Shown: piece after piece, positions 1-8,700 of the stretch
Position numbering within the stretch: position 1 is the stretch's first letter
Layout of the letters: each line of letters starts with the position of its first letter
DNA from: an uncultured Christensenella sp.
Lineage (GTDB): Bacteria; Bacillota; Clostridia; Christensenellales; Borkfalkiaceae
NCBI GenBank assembly: GCA_910578065.1
Contig: CAJTPB010000007.1
Location: forward strand, 28,921 to 92,920
Length of the DNA: 64,000 nt
Reading direction: 5' to 3'
Made by a program: the position numbers and the translations under genes
Notes under the pieces: generated by a model
Databases searched by the model: none
What the model saw: only the letters and a program-made list of their open reading frames with translations
Told to the model about the DNA's origin: nothing

Positions 1-949
1 GCGACATAGTTTTAAAGAAGGGGCGTTTGCTGTCGTACACGCCTTTTTCGAAAAAGTCGGTTAAAACGTTGTTCTTGTTGGAAGCGCAGACGAGCGTCCC
101 CACGGGAAGCCCCATTTGCTTTGCATAATACGCAGCAAGGATATTGCCGAAGTTGCCCGTAGGTACCGTAAAGTTTACCTTGTCGCCCATTTGGATCTGT
201 TCGGAAGAAACCAGATCGAGATAAGCGGAAAAATAATACGCGATCTGCGGAGCAAGCCTGCCGAAGTTGATAGAGTTCGCCGAAGAGAGCAAAACGCCCT
301 TTTCCTTTAACTCTTTCGCGTACTCTTCGGAAGCGAAAATGCGCTTTACGGCGGTTTGACAGTCGTCGAAATTGCCTTTTACCGCAATTACGTTTACGTT
401 TTCCCCCTCTTGCGTGCACATTTGCAGCTTTTGCATTTTCGAAACGCCTTCGTCGGGATAAAAAGTGATAATTTTAATGCCGCTTGCGTCTTTAAATCCT
501 TCGAGGGCGGCTTTGCCCGTATCGCCGCTTGTCGCCACCAAAATCAAAATCTCTTCTTTTATCCCGCACAGATCGCACCCCTTGCGCAAAAGGTAAGGGA
601 GCACGGTAAGCGCCATATCTTTAAACGCGCACGTAGGACCGTGGAAAAGTTCCAGCACGTACATGCCGTTTTCCACTTTTACAAGGGGGGCGGGATCGTC
701 CCCTTCGAACTGAGCATACGCCTTTTTCAGCGCCGCGGTAAGTTCGTCCCCGTCGTATTCGTCGAGATATTTATGCAGAACGAAAGAAGCGCGTTCGGGA
801 TAATCCATTGCGAGCATTTCTTCCAGCTCTTCCCGCGAAACCGCGGGGAATTTTTCGGGCACGAACAATCCGCCGTCTTTTGCAAGACCCTGCACGATCG
901 CGCGCGCGCCGCTTACCTTTTCCGCCCCTCTGGTGCTGACAAAATTCAT
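1..949 (-). CDS. thrC: Threonine synthase, 3' part beyond window edge
   Basis: Threonine synthase is a PLP enzyme that turns O-phospho-L-homoserine into L-threonine and phosphate, the last step of threonine synthesis in the cytosol. The first 316 codons are visible and the gene runs off the left edge, so roughly the last third of a usual ~490-residue enzyme is not seen. The protein begins MNFVSTRG, as the longer form of this family does, and the PLP-binding lysine lies in GPTCAFKD (Lys110). ATG at 949 is preceded by AAGGAG eight bases upstream. A terminator-like hairpin stands immediately upstream, with no room for a promoter between it and the start, so expression may depend on read-through from the gene at 1030-1437. 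The identification is firm. Confidence 0.95.
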   Translation of the reverse strand, partial: MNFVSTRGAEKVSGARAIVQGLAKDGGLFVPEKFPAVSREELEEMLAMDYPERASFVLHKYLDEYDGDELTAALKKAYAQFEGDDPAPLVKVENGMYVLELFHGPTCAFKDMALTVLPYLLRKGCDLCGIKEEILILVATSGDTGKAALEGFKDASGIKIITFYPDEGVSKMQKLQMCTQEGENVNVIAVKGNFDDCQTAVKRIFASEEYAKELKEKGVLLSSANSINFGRLAPQIAYYFSAYLDLVSSEQIQMGDKVNFTVPTGNFGNILAAYYAKQMGLPVGTLVCASNKNNVLTDFFEKGVYDSKRPFFKTMS

Positions 950-980
950 TCGCTGTACTCCTTATGCGTTTTAAAAACCG

Positions 981-1006
981 GACTCTCGGAATAAATTCCG
1001 AGAGTC
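981..1006 (-). terminator. Intrinsic terminator or attenuator before thrC
   Basis: An 11-bp perfect stem (GACTCTCGGAA and its complement) with a 4-base loop is followed, reading on the minus strand, by CGGTTTTTAA. It follows the P-loop gene at 1030-1437. Because thrC starts only 32 bases further on with no visible promoter between, it may act as a partial terminator or attenuator for thrC. Confidence 0.75.
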
Positions 1007-1029
1007 TGTAAAATACCTTTTTTCTTGCT

Positions 1030-1437
1030 TTACAGATATTTAGCCACAAAGTCGGGAAGATCTTCTTTCGCGCAGCTGCAAGTAACTACTACCTGCAAAT
1101 TGCGCAGTTCGGAAACCTTATCCAGCATATAGAAGAACGCCGCCATTTCGCCGAGCGGTTTGCCCGCAATGCGCGCCGCGCCGTCTACGAACACGTACTC
1201 GTTATCGTAATTGCCCGCGATTGCGCCCTTGATGAATCCGCACAGCGCGTCTTCGCCCGCAACGTTGTAATCGGTTACGTCGATAAAGCGAACGTCGCGC
1301 TTTAAATCGTACATATATCTCTTGGTATCGGTAATAAAAATCAAGTGCCCTTTCGCTTCCGCCGCCGACGTATTCGCCGCGTCGATAATCTGCTTGGTTT
1401 TTCCGCTTCCCTTAGGGCCGCAAATGATTTTGATCAT
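1030..1437 (-). CDS. Small P-loop NTPase of unknown role
   Basis: This is a 135-residue soluble protein with a Walker A motif GPKGSGKT at residues 7-14 directly after the first beta strand. A hydrophobic strand ending in an acidic residue (NEYVFVDGAAR) near residue 80 would serve as Walker B. It is too short for a full kinase or helicase and has no membrane segment. Proteins of this kind are conserved in Clostridia without an assigned function, from memory. It has its own promoter (1486-1514), an AAGGAGG site eight bases before ATG 1437, and a terminator downstream, so it is probably monocistronic with possible read-through into thrC. A nucleoside kinase-like or regulatory NTPase role is possible, but nothing in the sequence decides it. 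Confidence 0.8.
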   Translation of the reverse strand: MIKIICGPKGSGKTKQIIDAANTSAAEAKGHLIFITDTKRYMYDLKRDVRFIDVTDYNVAGEDALCGFIKGAIAGNYDNEYVFVDGAARIAGKPLGEMAAFFYMLDKVSELRNLQVVVTCSCAKEDLPDFVAKYL

Positions 1438-1485
1438 AGTATTAAATCCTCCTTGGGTGCCTTTCGGCTCTCTTTTATTACATAT

Positions 1486-1514
1486 ATTCTATCAAGTTTT
1501 TACGGATATTTCAA
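1486..1514 (-). promoter_or_regulatory. Sigma-A-type promoter of P-loop gene
   Basis: On the minus strand TTGAAA (1509-1514) and TAGAAT (1486-1491) are 17 bases apart. The transcript would begin about 40 bases before ATG 1437. Confidence 0.7.
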
Positions 1515-1543
1515 TAGTTTTGCGAAAATTTTCTTTTAAAAAA

Positions 1544-2743
1544 TTACGCCAAACTGCGCATAAACGCATCGATGCGGTCTAAGCCTTCCAACATATCCTT
1601 CATGGAAAGGGAATAAGACAGGCGCACGCAGTCGTCCGCGCCGAACGATACCCCCGGCACAACGGCTACTTTCGCCGCGTCTAACAGACAATCGGAAAAA
1701 GAAACGGAATCGCTAATCACGTGATTGCCGAACTTTTTGCCGTACGCGCCGCTTACCACAAGCATTACGTAAAATGCGCCGTCGGGCACCACGCAGGAAA
1801 CCCCTTCCATTTCGGCAATGCGCTTTAACATGGCTTCTCTGCGCTTTGCGAAAATCGCGACCATTTCTTCTACCGAAGCCTCGGGCGAGCTGAGCGCCGT
1901 GATCGTCGCGTACTGCGCGATGGAATTGGCGTTGGAACTTGCGTGGCTCTGGAAAGAGTCGATCGCCTTTGCGATATCTTTGGGCGCGGCAAGATAGCCG
2001 ATGCGCCAACCCGTCATCGCGTACGTTTTGGAAACGCCGTTTACCGTAACCGTAAGCTCCTTCATCTTTTCCGAACACGCCGCCATGGAAAAGGGAGTTG
2101 CGTTGCCGTACACCAACTTTTCGTATATCTCGTCGGAAAGGACGAAGATTTCCGCCTCTTCGCACACCTTTGCGAGCGCGCGCACCTCTTCTTCCGAATA
2201 CACCGCGCCCGTGGGATTGCACGGGGAATTAAAAATAAACAGCTTGGTCTTGGGCGTGATCGCCGCCTTTAACTGTTCGGGCGTGATCTTGTAGCCGTTC
2301 GATTTGCTTGCCTTTACCACGACGGGCACGCCGCCGCACGTTTTAACCACTTCGGGATAAGTAAGCCAGTAGGGCGCGGGAATGATTACTTCGTCCCCTT
2401 CGTTCAACAGGGCGTAGCAGACGTTGAAAATGGAATGCTTCGCACCGTTGGATACGATGATCTGCGAAGAGTCGTATTCCAAACCGTTATCACGCTTGAA
2501 CTTTTCGCAAATGGCGCGGCGTAGTTCCAGCAAGCCCGAAGACGGGGTGTACTTGGTGTGCCCCAGTTCGAGCGCCTGTTCCGCCGCCTCTACGATGTGC
2601 GCGGGCGTGTTGAAGTTGGGTTCGCCCACGCCGAAGGAAATTACGTTTTCCCCCGCCTCTTTCATCGCTTTCGCTTTTGCGCTGATCGCAAGGGTCAAAG
2701 AGGGAGAAATGGCGCGAATGCGCCGTGCAAGTCTTTCCGTCAT
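1544..2743 (-). CDS. PLP-dependent aspartate aminotransferase-like enzyme
   Basis: Class I/II aminotransferase of 399 residues, the usual length of bacterial aspartate aminotransferases of the AspB (I-gamma) type, which interconvert aspartate/2-oxoglutarate and oxaloacetate/glutamate in the cytosol. Visible signatures are NSPCNPTGAVY (cofactor pocket), LSDEIYEKLVYG (Asp and Tyr contacting PLP), SKTYAMTGWRIGY with the Schiff-base lysine, and a C-terminal VRLSYS carrying the substrate-carboxylate arginine. The frame is open further upstream into prfA, but ATG 2743 has GAGG at seven bases, whereas the ATG at 2749 sits too close to it, so I start at MTERLARRI. It lies 34 bases after prfA and is probably co-transcribed. 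Exact amino-acid specificity cannot be read from sequence. Confidence 0.9.
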   Translation of the reverse strand: MTERLARRIRAISPSLTLAISAKAKAMKEAGENVISFGVGEPNFNTPAHIVEAAEQALELGHTKYTPSSGLLELRRAICEKFKRDNGLEYDSSQIIVSNGAKHSIFNVCYALLNEGDEVIIPAPYWLTYPEVVKTCGGVPVVVKASKSNGYKITPEQLKAAITPKTKLFIFNSPCNPTGAVYSEEEVRALAKVCEEAEIFVLSDEIYEKLVYGNATPFSMAACSEKMKELTVTVNGVSKTYAMTGWRIGYLAAPKDIAKAIDSFQSHASSNANSIAQYATITALSSPEASVEEMVAIFAKRREAMLKRIAEMEGVSCVVPDGAFYVMLVVSGAYGKKFGNHVISDSVSFSDCLLDAAKVAVVPGVSFGADDCVRLSYSLSMKDMLEGLDRIDAFMRSLA

Positions 2744-2777
2744 ATCCATACCTCGTTTCGTAAAAAATGTTGCCCGT

Positions 2778-3848
2778 TCAGTTTCCGCTTGCGGCGAGCA
2801 GAGCCTCTCTGTCTGCAAGCGCGAGCGCTTCGATCATCTCGTCGATTTCCCCCATCATGAACGCGTCGATCGAATATAAACTAAGCCCGATCCTGTGGTC
2901 GGTGACGCGGCTTTGCGGAAAGTTATACGTACGGATCCGCTCGCTCCGATCCCCCGTGCCGACAAGGCTTTTGCGGTTTTGCGCCTCTTGCGAGGACTGC
3001 CGCGAATTATAATAATCGTATAGGCGGGCGCGCAGCACGCGGAACGCCTTTTCTTTGTTTTTTAACTGGGAACGCTCGTCTTGGCAGCTTACCACGATCC
3101 CCGTGGGGAAGTGGGTAATGCGGATCGCCGTTTCCGTTTTGTTTACCTTTTGCCCGCCCGCGCCCGACGAACGGAACAAATCGACGCGGATATCCTTTTC
3201 GGCAATTTCCACTTCCACCTCTTCCGCTTCGGGAAGCACCGCAACGGTAACGGTGGAAGTGTGCACTCTGCCTTGCGATTCCGTTTCGGGAACGCGCTGC
3301 ACGCGGTGCACGCCGCTTTCGTACTTTAACTTTTTATACGCGCCCTTGCCGCTTACGTTTACGATCACTTCTTTCATACCGCCCAGTTCCGTTTCGTTCA
3401 GATCGACGATCTCCCAGCGAAAGCGGTGCTTTTCGCAATACGCCTGATACATGCGGTACAACTCGTAGGCGAACAGCGCGGCTTCTTCCCCGCCTGCGCC
3501 CCCGCGAATCTCTAACGTGCAGTTGCGCTCGTCGTTGCGGTCTTTGGGCAGAAGCAAAATTTTCAGTTCGTTCGTCTGCTCGGCAAGCCGTTCTTTGCAG
3601 GCGTACCCTTCGTCGGAAAGCAGCTTTTTCAATTCCGCGTCCGATTCCGTTTCCGCTTCCGCAAACGCGGCGTTCATTTCTTCTTCCGTCTTTAAATAGG
3701 CAAGATACGCTTCCGCCGCCTCTTCGAGTTCCGCCCGCTCTTTGGAATATTTCGTCCATTCTTCGGGGGATGCAATCACCTCGGGAGAAGCAAGCAAATC
3801 GTTTAACGCTTGATATCTCTTTAAAATTTCTTTTAACCGTTCGAACAT
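2778..3848 (-). CDS. prfA: Peptide chain release factor 1
   Basis: RF1 recognises UAA and UAG stop codons in the ribosomal A site and triggers hydrolysis of the peptidyl-tRNA ester. The 356-residue length is typical. The catalytic GGQ motif is in SSGAGGQKVNKTETA at about residue 231, and its glutamine is the target of the PrmC methyltransferase encoded immediately upstream. The region LRARLYDYYNSRQSSQEAQNRK (given only as a landmark near the C-terminus) and the ending RIGLSLYSIDAFM are characteristic. It starts four bases after the prmC fusion gene stops, so the two are translated from one mRNA, the classical prmC-prfA pairing. Confidence 0.97.
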   Translation of the reverse strand: MFERLKEILKRYQALNDLLASPEVIASPEEWTKYSKERAELEEAAEAYLAYLKTEEEMNAAFAEAETESDAELKKLLSDEGYACKERLAEQTNELKILLLPKDRNDERNCTLEIRGGAGGEEAALFAYELYRMYQAYCEKHRFRWEIVDLNETELGGMKEVIVNVSGKGAYKKLKYESGVHRVQRVPETESQGRVHTSTVTVAVLPEAEEVEVEIAEKDIRVDLFRSSGAGGQKVNKTETAIRITHFPTGIVVSCQDERSQLKNKEKAFRVLRARLYDYYNSRQSSQEAQNRKSLVGTGDRSERIRTYNFPQSRVTDHRIGLSLYSIDAFMMGEIDEMIEALALADREALLAASGN

Positions 3849-3852
3849 ACTT

Positions 3853-5679
3853 TTACACGACGATTTTTACAATGCGTTCTTTTCCTTCCAAATCTTTTAC
3901 GACCATCGCATAGTCGCATTTAGAGAAAATTTTAAGAACGTCTTGCGCTTGATCTTCGCCCACCTCCATGATCAGCATACCGCCGTGCACGAGGTAGCGC
4001 GTCAGTTTTTCCGCGATTCTCCGGTAGAAATCCAACCCGTCTTTTCCGCCGTCAAGGGCGATATGCGGCTCGTGATCGCGCACTTCCCGCTGCAACGCAG
4101 GAATGTCTTTCGTTTTGATATAGGGGGGATTCGCCGTGATCAAGTTAAATCTTCCGCGCACGCTGTCGAACAGATCCGATTTTACAAACGTGACGTTCGC
4201 CTTATTATACCGTGCGTTCTCGCGCGCGACTTCGAGCGCGTCTTCGGAAATATCCGCCGCCGTCACCGAAATGTTTTTATCTTTCGCCGCCTCGCACGCC
4301 AAAGCGATCGCGATCGCGCCGCTTCCCGTGCACAGATCGAGCACTTTATCCCCCTCTTCCACCGTGCGGATCGCCTGCTGCACGAGCAGTTCCGTTTCGG
4401 GGCGGGGAATCAACACGCGTTCGTCCACCTTGATTTTATAACCGTAAAATTCGGTATCGCCGAAGATGTACCAAAGCGGTTTGCCCGTAAGCCGTTCTTC
4501 GAAGATATCGAGCACCTTTCTGCACTCGTTACGGGTAACGACGCGCTCTTCCGCAAGTTTGCTGCGCGGAACGCCCAGCGTTAAACTTAAAATCCATTCC
4601 GCGTCCGATTCGTCGATCTGCTTTTGCGCAAACTGCTTTTTCATCAATGCGGAAAGTTTCGAAAGTTTGGTTTCGGTTGCAAACGTCTTTTCTGGCGATT
4701 CGGGGTCGGAATCCATATCGAGCACCTTTTCGAACGCGGCGATGGCGCATTCGATCATTTCGTCGTTCGGTTCGCGCGTGGTCAAAAGTTGCAACAACAG
4801 ACCGGGCGCCTTTAAGGGAAGCACCAGCGGCGACTGCGTTTTTGAAAGCAGTTTTAACAACTCGTAAGAAATTCCCGCAACGACGGGCAACAGCAGCAGC
4901 TTTAACAAAAAGCGAATGGCAAAGTCGAGCGGAGCGATGCCCGTGTGCATCCAATTTTGTACGACAAGAAAATTGGCAAGCGAAAATACCACAATGGAAA
5001 TAAGCATTACAAAGAACATAAATGTCGTTCCGCACCTATCGTGTACGCGCGAACATTTTTTTACGTTCTCTTTGGTAAGCGGCATGCCGTATTCGTAGCA
5101 GGAAATCGTTTTATGCTCCGCGCCGTGATAGCAATAGGTATCGCGCACGCTCTTCGATATTAACGTAAGCAAAATATAACAGACGAAAATAATTAAACGG
5201 AATCCGCCTTCGATCAAATTGTACCAAATGGAATTTTCCGGCACGTAGTCGGGCAAAGCGCCCGAAATAAGCGAAGTAAACTTTTGGGGCAGATACATGA
5301 ACAGCACAAGCGCAAGCAAAACGCCGATGACGACTGCCGCCACCGTCAACACGCCCGAAAGGCTAATCTTCCATTTTTCCGCCATAAACTTTTCGAGTTT
5401 GGTGTGCGATTCTTCCTCTTCCGCAAAAGCGACTTCGGAAGAACGCAAAAGCGCGCCCATTCCCACAACGAGCGAGCTTACAAAATTAACGACCCCTCTT
5501 ATAAACGGGATCTTCGTCCATACGCTTCTCTTTTCGGGCGGCTTAATGCGCTTGGCTTCCATTTGAATTTCGCCCGCAGAATCGCGCACGGCGGTAGCCA
5601 TGCCGCGCTTGCCGCGCATCATAACCCCTTGCATTACCGCTTGCCCGCCGATGTACGTACAATTTTTTTTCTTTTTCAT
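3853..5679 (-). CDS. prmC: Fusion of DUF1385 (YqhQ-like) membrane protein and PrmC methyltransferase
   Basis: One open frame of 608 residues joins two proteins that are normally separate neighbours. Residues ~1-320 are a DUF1385/YqhQ-like membrane protein: GGQAVMQGVMMRG near the start, a conserved YCYHGAEHKTISCYE, and four or so hydrophobic segments. Residues ~340-608 are release factor N5-glutamine methyltransferase: PRPETELLV, the SAM-binding LDLCTGSGAIAIALA and the catalytic NPPYIKTKD. PrmC methylates the GGQ glutamine of RF1 and RF2; the job of DUF1385 is not known to me. No internal stop separates the halves. The frame opens at a TTG at 5706, but ATG 5679 has GGAG just upstream and is the better start. 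It sits between rpmE and prfA, the usual order. A tethered, membrane-bound PrmC is the direct implication. Confidence 0.9.
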   Translation of the reverse strand: MKKKKNCTYIGGQAVMQGVMMRGKRGMATAVRDSAGEIQMEAKRIKPPEKRSVWTKIPFIRGVVNFVSSLVVGMGALLRSSEVAFAEEEESHTKLEKFMAEKWKISLSGVLTVAAVVIGVLLALVLFMYLPQKFTSLISGALPDYVPENSIWYNLIEGGFRLIIFVCYILLTLISKSVRDTYCYHGAEHKTISCYEYGMPLTKENVKKCSRVHDRCGTTFMFFVMLISIVVFSLANFLVVQNWMHTGIAPLDFAIRFLLKLLLLPVVAGISYELLKLLSKTQSPLVLPLKAPGLLLQLLTTREPNDEMIECAIAAFEKVLDMDSDPESPEKTFATETKLSKLSALMKKQFAQKQIDESDAEWILSLTLGVPRSKLAEERVVTRNECRKVLDIFEERLTGKPLWYIFGDTEFYGYKIKVDERVLIPRPETELLVQQAIRTVEEGDKVLDLCTGSGAIAIALACEAAKDKNISVTAADISEDALEVARENARYNKANVTFVKSDLFDSVRGRFNLITANPPYIKTKDIPALQREVRDHEPHIALDGGKDGLDFYRRIAEKLTRYLVHGGMLIMEVGEDQAQDVLKIFSKCDYAMVVKDLEGKERIVKIVV

Positions 5680-5717
5680 ACTGCTCCGTCCCGTCTGCTT
5701 TTTCAAGGTGCAAAATT

Positions 5718-5759
5718 AACAAAACAGCCCCAGTAGTCGTCTGAGGCCGGTGCTTTGTT
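5718..5759 (-). terminator. Hairpin at the rpmE stop codon
   Basis: On the minus strand AACAAAGC..GCCTCAG pairs with CTGGGGC..TTTTGTT around a 7-base loop, and AATTTTG follows. The stem begins at the rpmE stop codon. It may terminate or attenuate transcription before the DUF1385-PrmC gene. Confidence 0.5.
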
Positions 5760-5961
5760 AAATTCCGTATCTTTTCTTGAATTTATCGACGCGTCCGCCG
5801 GTATCGACGAGCTTCTGTCTTCCCGTAAAGAAAGGATGGCATTTGCTGCAAATATCCACTTTCAAAACCTCTACGTCTTTGGTCGTGCCCGTTTTGAACG
5901 TTTCGCCGCAAGCGCATACCACGGTTACTTCGTGATAATTCGGATGAATATCAGACTTCAT
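5758..5961 (-). CDS. rpmE: 50S ribosomal protein L31
   Basis: L31 is a small protein of the large ribosomal subunit at the intersubunit bridge. The 67-residue protein begins MKSDIHPNYHEVTVVC and has the four cysteine/ligand positions of the zinc-containing form (VCACGETF and ICSKCHPF), followed by the family ending TGRQKLVDTGGRVDKFKKRYG. GAGGTGAG lies upstream of ATG 5961. It has a near-consensus promoter (6002-6030) and heads the group rpmE, DUF1385-prmC, prfA, aminotransferase. The zinc-ligand form suggests regulation by zinc in other bacteria, but no Zur-like site was recognised here. Confidence 0.97.
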   Translation of the reverse strand: MKSDIHPNYHEVTVVCACGETFKTGTTKDVEVLKVDICSKCHPFFTGRQKLVDTGGRVDKFKKRYGI

Positions 5962-6001
5962 ACTAACTCACCTCGCATAGTCTTTTTTCGAATACTTTCC
6001 T

Positions 6002-6030
6002 ATTATAACAGCGTTTTTCCCGTTCGTCAA
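6002..6030 (-). promoter_or_regulatory. Strong promoter of rpmE operon
   Basis: Minus strand TTGACG (6025-6030), a 17-base spacer and TATAAT (6002-6007), about 40 bases before ATG 5961. It is one of the best sigma-A-like matches in the window. Confidence 0.85.
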
Positions 6031-6141
6031 CTGATTTTGAAAGTGAAACGAAAAAACTTGCTTTTCTTTCCCAAAAAAATTTTAATTTTATCCCGCACCC
6101 GCCCGCGGCAGGGCGAATTGCGTATTTTTTCCGCGAATTGC

Positions 6142-6170
6142 TTGCAAAAACAAAATTCCTGCTGTATAAT
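6142..6170 (+). promoter_or_regulatory. Promoter of dehydrogenase-like gene
   Basis: TTGCAA (6142-6147), a 17-base spacer and TATAAT (6165-6170), followed by AAAAGGAG five bases before ATG 6212. Confidence 0.8.
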
Positions 6171-6211
6171 AACGAAAGCGAATTGAGCAAACTGATATAA
6201 AAGGAGTTTCT

Positions 6212-7222
6212 ATGAACGTCTGGACTTTGGGCGCTCCCAACCGTCTTGTAAAAGAAACACAGCAAAATCCCGAACCCGGCGAGGGCGAACTGAAAGTGCG
6301 CATTACCAAAGTTCTCGTAAACGGGCTGGACGCTATGATCCACGACGGCTCTATTCGGGTCACTTATCCCTTGATCCCCGGAAGATTTGCCGTGGGCAGA
6401 GTGGTAAGCGAAAACGGACCGATCGGATTGCAAAAGGGCACGCGGGTGCTAATGCACACGTTCCGCCCCTGCAAAGATACGGGCACGCAGAAAAAAGACT
6501 TTTCCGCCGACGACTACGGCATCTGCGGGCAGACGGCGGACGGCTTTTTAAGAGATTTCGTCTGCGTCGGTCAAGACGAACTGATCGCCATTCCCGATAC
6601 CGTAAGCGACGAATCGGCACTGCTCGTCGAACTGGTTGCCCTTGCAAAAGCGACGGTCGAACTGCTCGACGTACAAAAAGGTCAGCATATCGCGGTGTTC
6701 GGCGGCGACATGCTGGGAAACTTCATCTGTCAGCTTTTGATCTATCAGCAGGCTTCGCCCGTTTTGATCGACAACCACACCAAACGGTTGGATTTCGCGA
6801 AAAAATGCGGCATATATTATACCTCTTTTTCAGACGATACTTTGGTAGACGAGGTCGCCAAAATTACGGGAGGAAGACTTGCCGAAGGCGCGATTTACGT
6901 TACCTCGGCAGGATTGCAAGATAAAGCGCTGCCCTTTAAAGTAAGCGCGCGCGCCACGAGCGCCGTGTTTACGGGCTTCCACGGGCACGACCTTACCGTA
7001 AACATCAACAACGCGTTAAAAAAACAGATTACCGTATACGGCGTTACCAACGGGTCGGACTATATTCCCACCGCGATCAACCTGCTTGCAAACAAGGCGA
7101 TCGATCTTTCGCAGTTTGCCGTAAACGCATTCGACGCGAACAAAATTTCCGAAGAGCTGGAAAAGATCGCGCACAACCCCACGGGCGATATCAGCGCCCT
7201 TTCGATTGCGGAATTGATTTGA
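6212..7222 (+). CDS. Medium-chain dehydrogenase/reductase-like protein lacking zinc ligands
   Basis: A 336-residue protein with the two-domain layout of the medium-chain alcohol dehydrogenase superfamily. The N-terminal catalytic domain contains PLIPGRFAVGRVV, where zinc enzymes have a P-x-x-x-G-H-E motif, and the nucleotide-binding domain starts near residue 165 with HIAVFGGDMLGNFICQLL, in which the Rossmann glycines are only partly kept. The first zinc-ligand cysteine is replaced (VLVNGLDAMIHDG), the histidine is an arginine, and the four-cysteine structural zinc loop is missing. It is therefore probably a zinc-independent or non-catalytic member. Substrate is unknown. It has its own promoter and ends in a hairpin that overlaps the start of the next gene. 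Confidence 0.75.
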   Translation: MNVWTLGAPNRLVKETQQNPEPGEGELKVRITKVLVNGLDAMIHDGSIRVTYPLIPGRFAVGRVVSENGPIGLQKGTRVLMHTFRPCKDTGTQKKDFSADDYGICGQTADGFLRDFVCVGQDELIAIPDTVSDESALLVELVALAKATVELLDVQKGQHIAVFGGDMLGNFICQLLIYQQASPVLIDNHTKRLDFAKKCGIYYTSFSDDTLVDEVAKITGGRLAEGAIYVTSAGLQDKALPFKVSARATSAVFTGFHGHDLTVNINNALKKQITVYGVTNGSDYIPTAINLLANKAIDLSQFAVNAFDANKISEELEKIAHNPTGDISALSIAELI

Positions 7223-7229
7223 TAACGGA

Positions 7230-7286
7230 TATCTGAGTTTTCCTTCCCGCTTTACATATGCTTCGGAAACTCAGATACTTTTTTTT
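7230..7286 (+). terminator. Terminator hairpin overlapping the cls start codon
   Basis: TATCTGAGTTTTCC (7230-7243) pairs with GGAAACTCAGATA (7265-7277), a 13-bp stem with one bulged T, and CTTTTTTTTGGG follows. The 21-base loop contains the ATG (7258) of cardiolipin synthase, and the right arm and T-run are its first codons. Confidence 0.7.
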
Positions 7287-8700
7287 GGGAAGACTTTTCC
7301 CCTGCGCGCTGCTTTTGGCGGCGACGGCGGCGGGGATCGTTGCGCTTTCTATTTATTTGCCCATAGCATTATTGCCCATCATGGCGATCGAGCGCGCTTT
7401 TGCGCTGGGGGTATGCCTGTTCACCATGCGGCAAACGGAATTGCCCGAAACGCGCGCGGCGTGGCTTTTGATCGTACTGCTTCTTCCGTGGACGGGCGCC
7501 GTTTTACGCCTGTGCAAAAAACGGGCGAACGAGCGCAGCCGAACGTGCCCCGCGCAAACGGAACGCTTTTGCGGCGCGTTCGGGGCGGTGCAATCGGTTG
7601 CCGAGCATTGCGGCTTTGCCCCCTCTCTCGCGCAGACGGTCGAATATTTTTCCACGGGGAAAGATCTTTATCCCCGTTTGCTTGCCGATTTAAACGGCGC
7701 GAACAAATTTATTTTATTGGAATATTATATCGTAGAACGGGGGGAATTTTGGAATTCCGTTCTTGCGATCTTACAAAAAAAGGCGCGCGAAGGCGTAGAC
7801 GTTCGCTTGATCTACGACGATTTCGGCTGCGTTTCCACCCTGCCCAAAAGGTATGCGGAAGAACTGCGACGAATGGGGATCGCCGCTTATCCCTTCCAAA
7901 AAGTGCGCGCGTTTCCGCTGCGCAAACTCAACCAAAGGGATCACCGAAAAATCGCCGTAATAGACGGAACGACCGCCTATACGGGCGGCATTAACCTTGC
8001 CGACGAATATATCAACGTTACCGTAAAATACGGGCATTGGAAGGATACCGCCGTAAGACTTACGGGCGCGCCTGCGGGCGCGTTCGCAAAGCTGTTTGCG
8101 GAACGATGGAATTATCGCTTTCCGAACGATCCCGCGCCCTTTTCGCCCTGTGCGGAGAAAGGGGATATTCCCTGTATTCCCTACTGCGACGAACCGGCGT
8201 CCTACCGCGAACGCGTTTGTCCCAAACTGTACCGCACGGTTTTTTCCCGCGCGGAGAAAACGCTTTATCTGTGCACGCCTTACCTTACCGCGGACGACGT
8301 GTTTTTGCAAACGCTGATCCTTGCGGCGCAAGCGGGCGCGGACGTGCGGTTGATGATCCCGCATATTCCCGACCGAAAAAGCGTATTCGCCTTGACCCGC
8401 CGCTGCGCGCGCATACTGGAATCTTGCGGGGTAAAAATACGCGAATATACCTGCGGCTTTCTGCACCAAAAAACGTTAACGGCGGACGGCGCGTTATCTG
8501 CGGTCGGCACGTATAACCTCGATTTCAGAAGTTTGTACTTGCAGTACGAGTGCGGCGTTCTCGTAAAAGACGAAACGCTGACCCGCGCCATCGAGCGCGA
8601 CTTTCTCGAAATGTGGGAGCAAGGCGTTCCCGTACCCAAAGCGGGCGTTTGCGAAAAGATTTTCGCCTCCGCGCTGAGTTTGCTTTCCCCACTCTTTTAA
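7258..8700 (+). CDS. cls: Cardiolipin synthase, two-PLD-domain type
   Basis: Cardiolipin synthase condenses two phosphatidylglycerols into cardiolipin and glycerol at the membrane. The 480-residue length is typical. There is a hydrophobic N-terminus with two probable membrane segments (residues ~8-60), then two phospholipase-D HKD motifs: HRKIAVIDG near residue 228 followed by YTGGINLADEY, and HQKTLTADG near residue 402 followed by VGTYNLDFRS. ATG 7258 lies in the loop of a terminator-like hairpin and has no clear ribosome binding site. The N-terminal residues MLRKLRYFFLGRLF still match the family, so I keep this start. It is probably transcribed by read-through from the preceding gene. Confidence 0.92.
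   Translation: MLRKLRYFFLGRLFPCALLLAATAAGIVALSIYLPIALLPIMAIERAFALGVCLFTMRQTELPETRAAWLLIVLLLPWTGAVLRLCKKRANERSRTCPAQTERFCGAFGAVQSVAEHCGFAPSLAQTVEYFSTGKDLYPRLLADLNGANKFILLEYYIVERGEFWNSVLAILQKKAREGVDVRLIYDDFGCVSTLPKRYAEELRRMGIAAYPFQKVRAFPLRKLNQRDHRKIAVIDGTTAYTGGINLADEYINVTVKYGHWKDTAVRLTGAPAGAFAKLFAERWNYRFPNDPAPFSPCAEKGDIPCIPYCDEPASYRERVCPKLYRTVFSRAEKTLYLCTPYLTADDVFLQTLILAAQAGADVRLMIPHIPDRKSVFALTRRCARILESCGVKIREYTCGFLHQKTLTADGALSAVGTYNLDFRSLYLQYECGVLVKDETLTRAIERDFLEMWEQGVPVPKAGVCEKIFASALSLLSPLF

Noticed and set aside
2744..2818. Longer aminotransferase start inside prfA
   Set aside because: It has no ribosome binding site at that point; ATG 2743 has GAGG at seven bases and gives the normal length.
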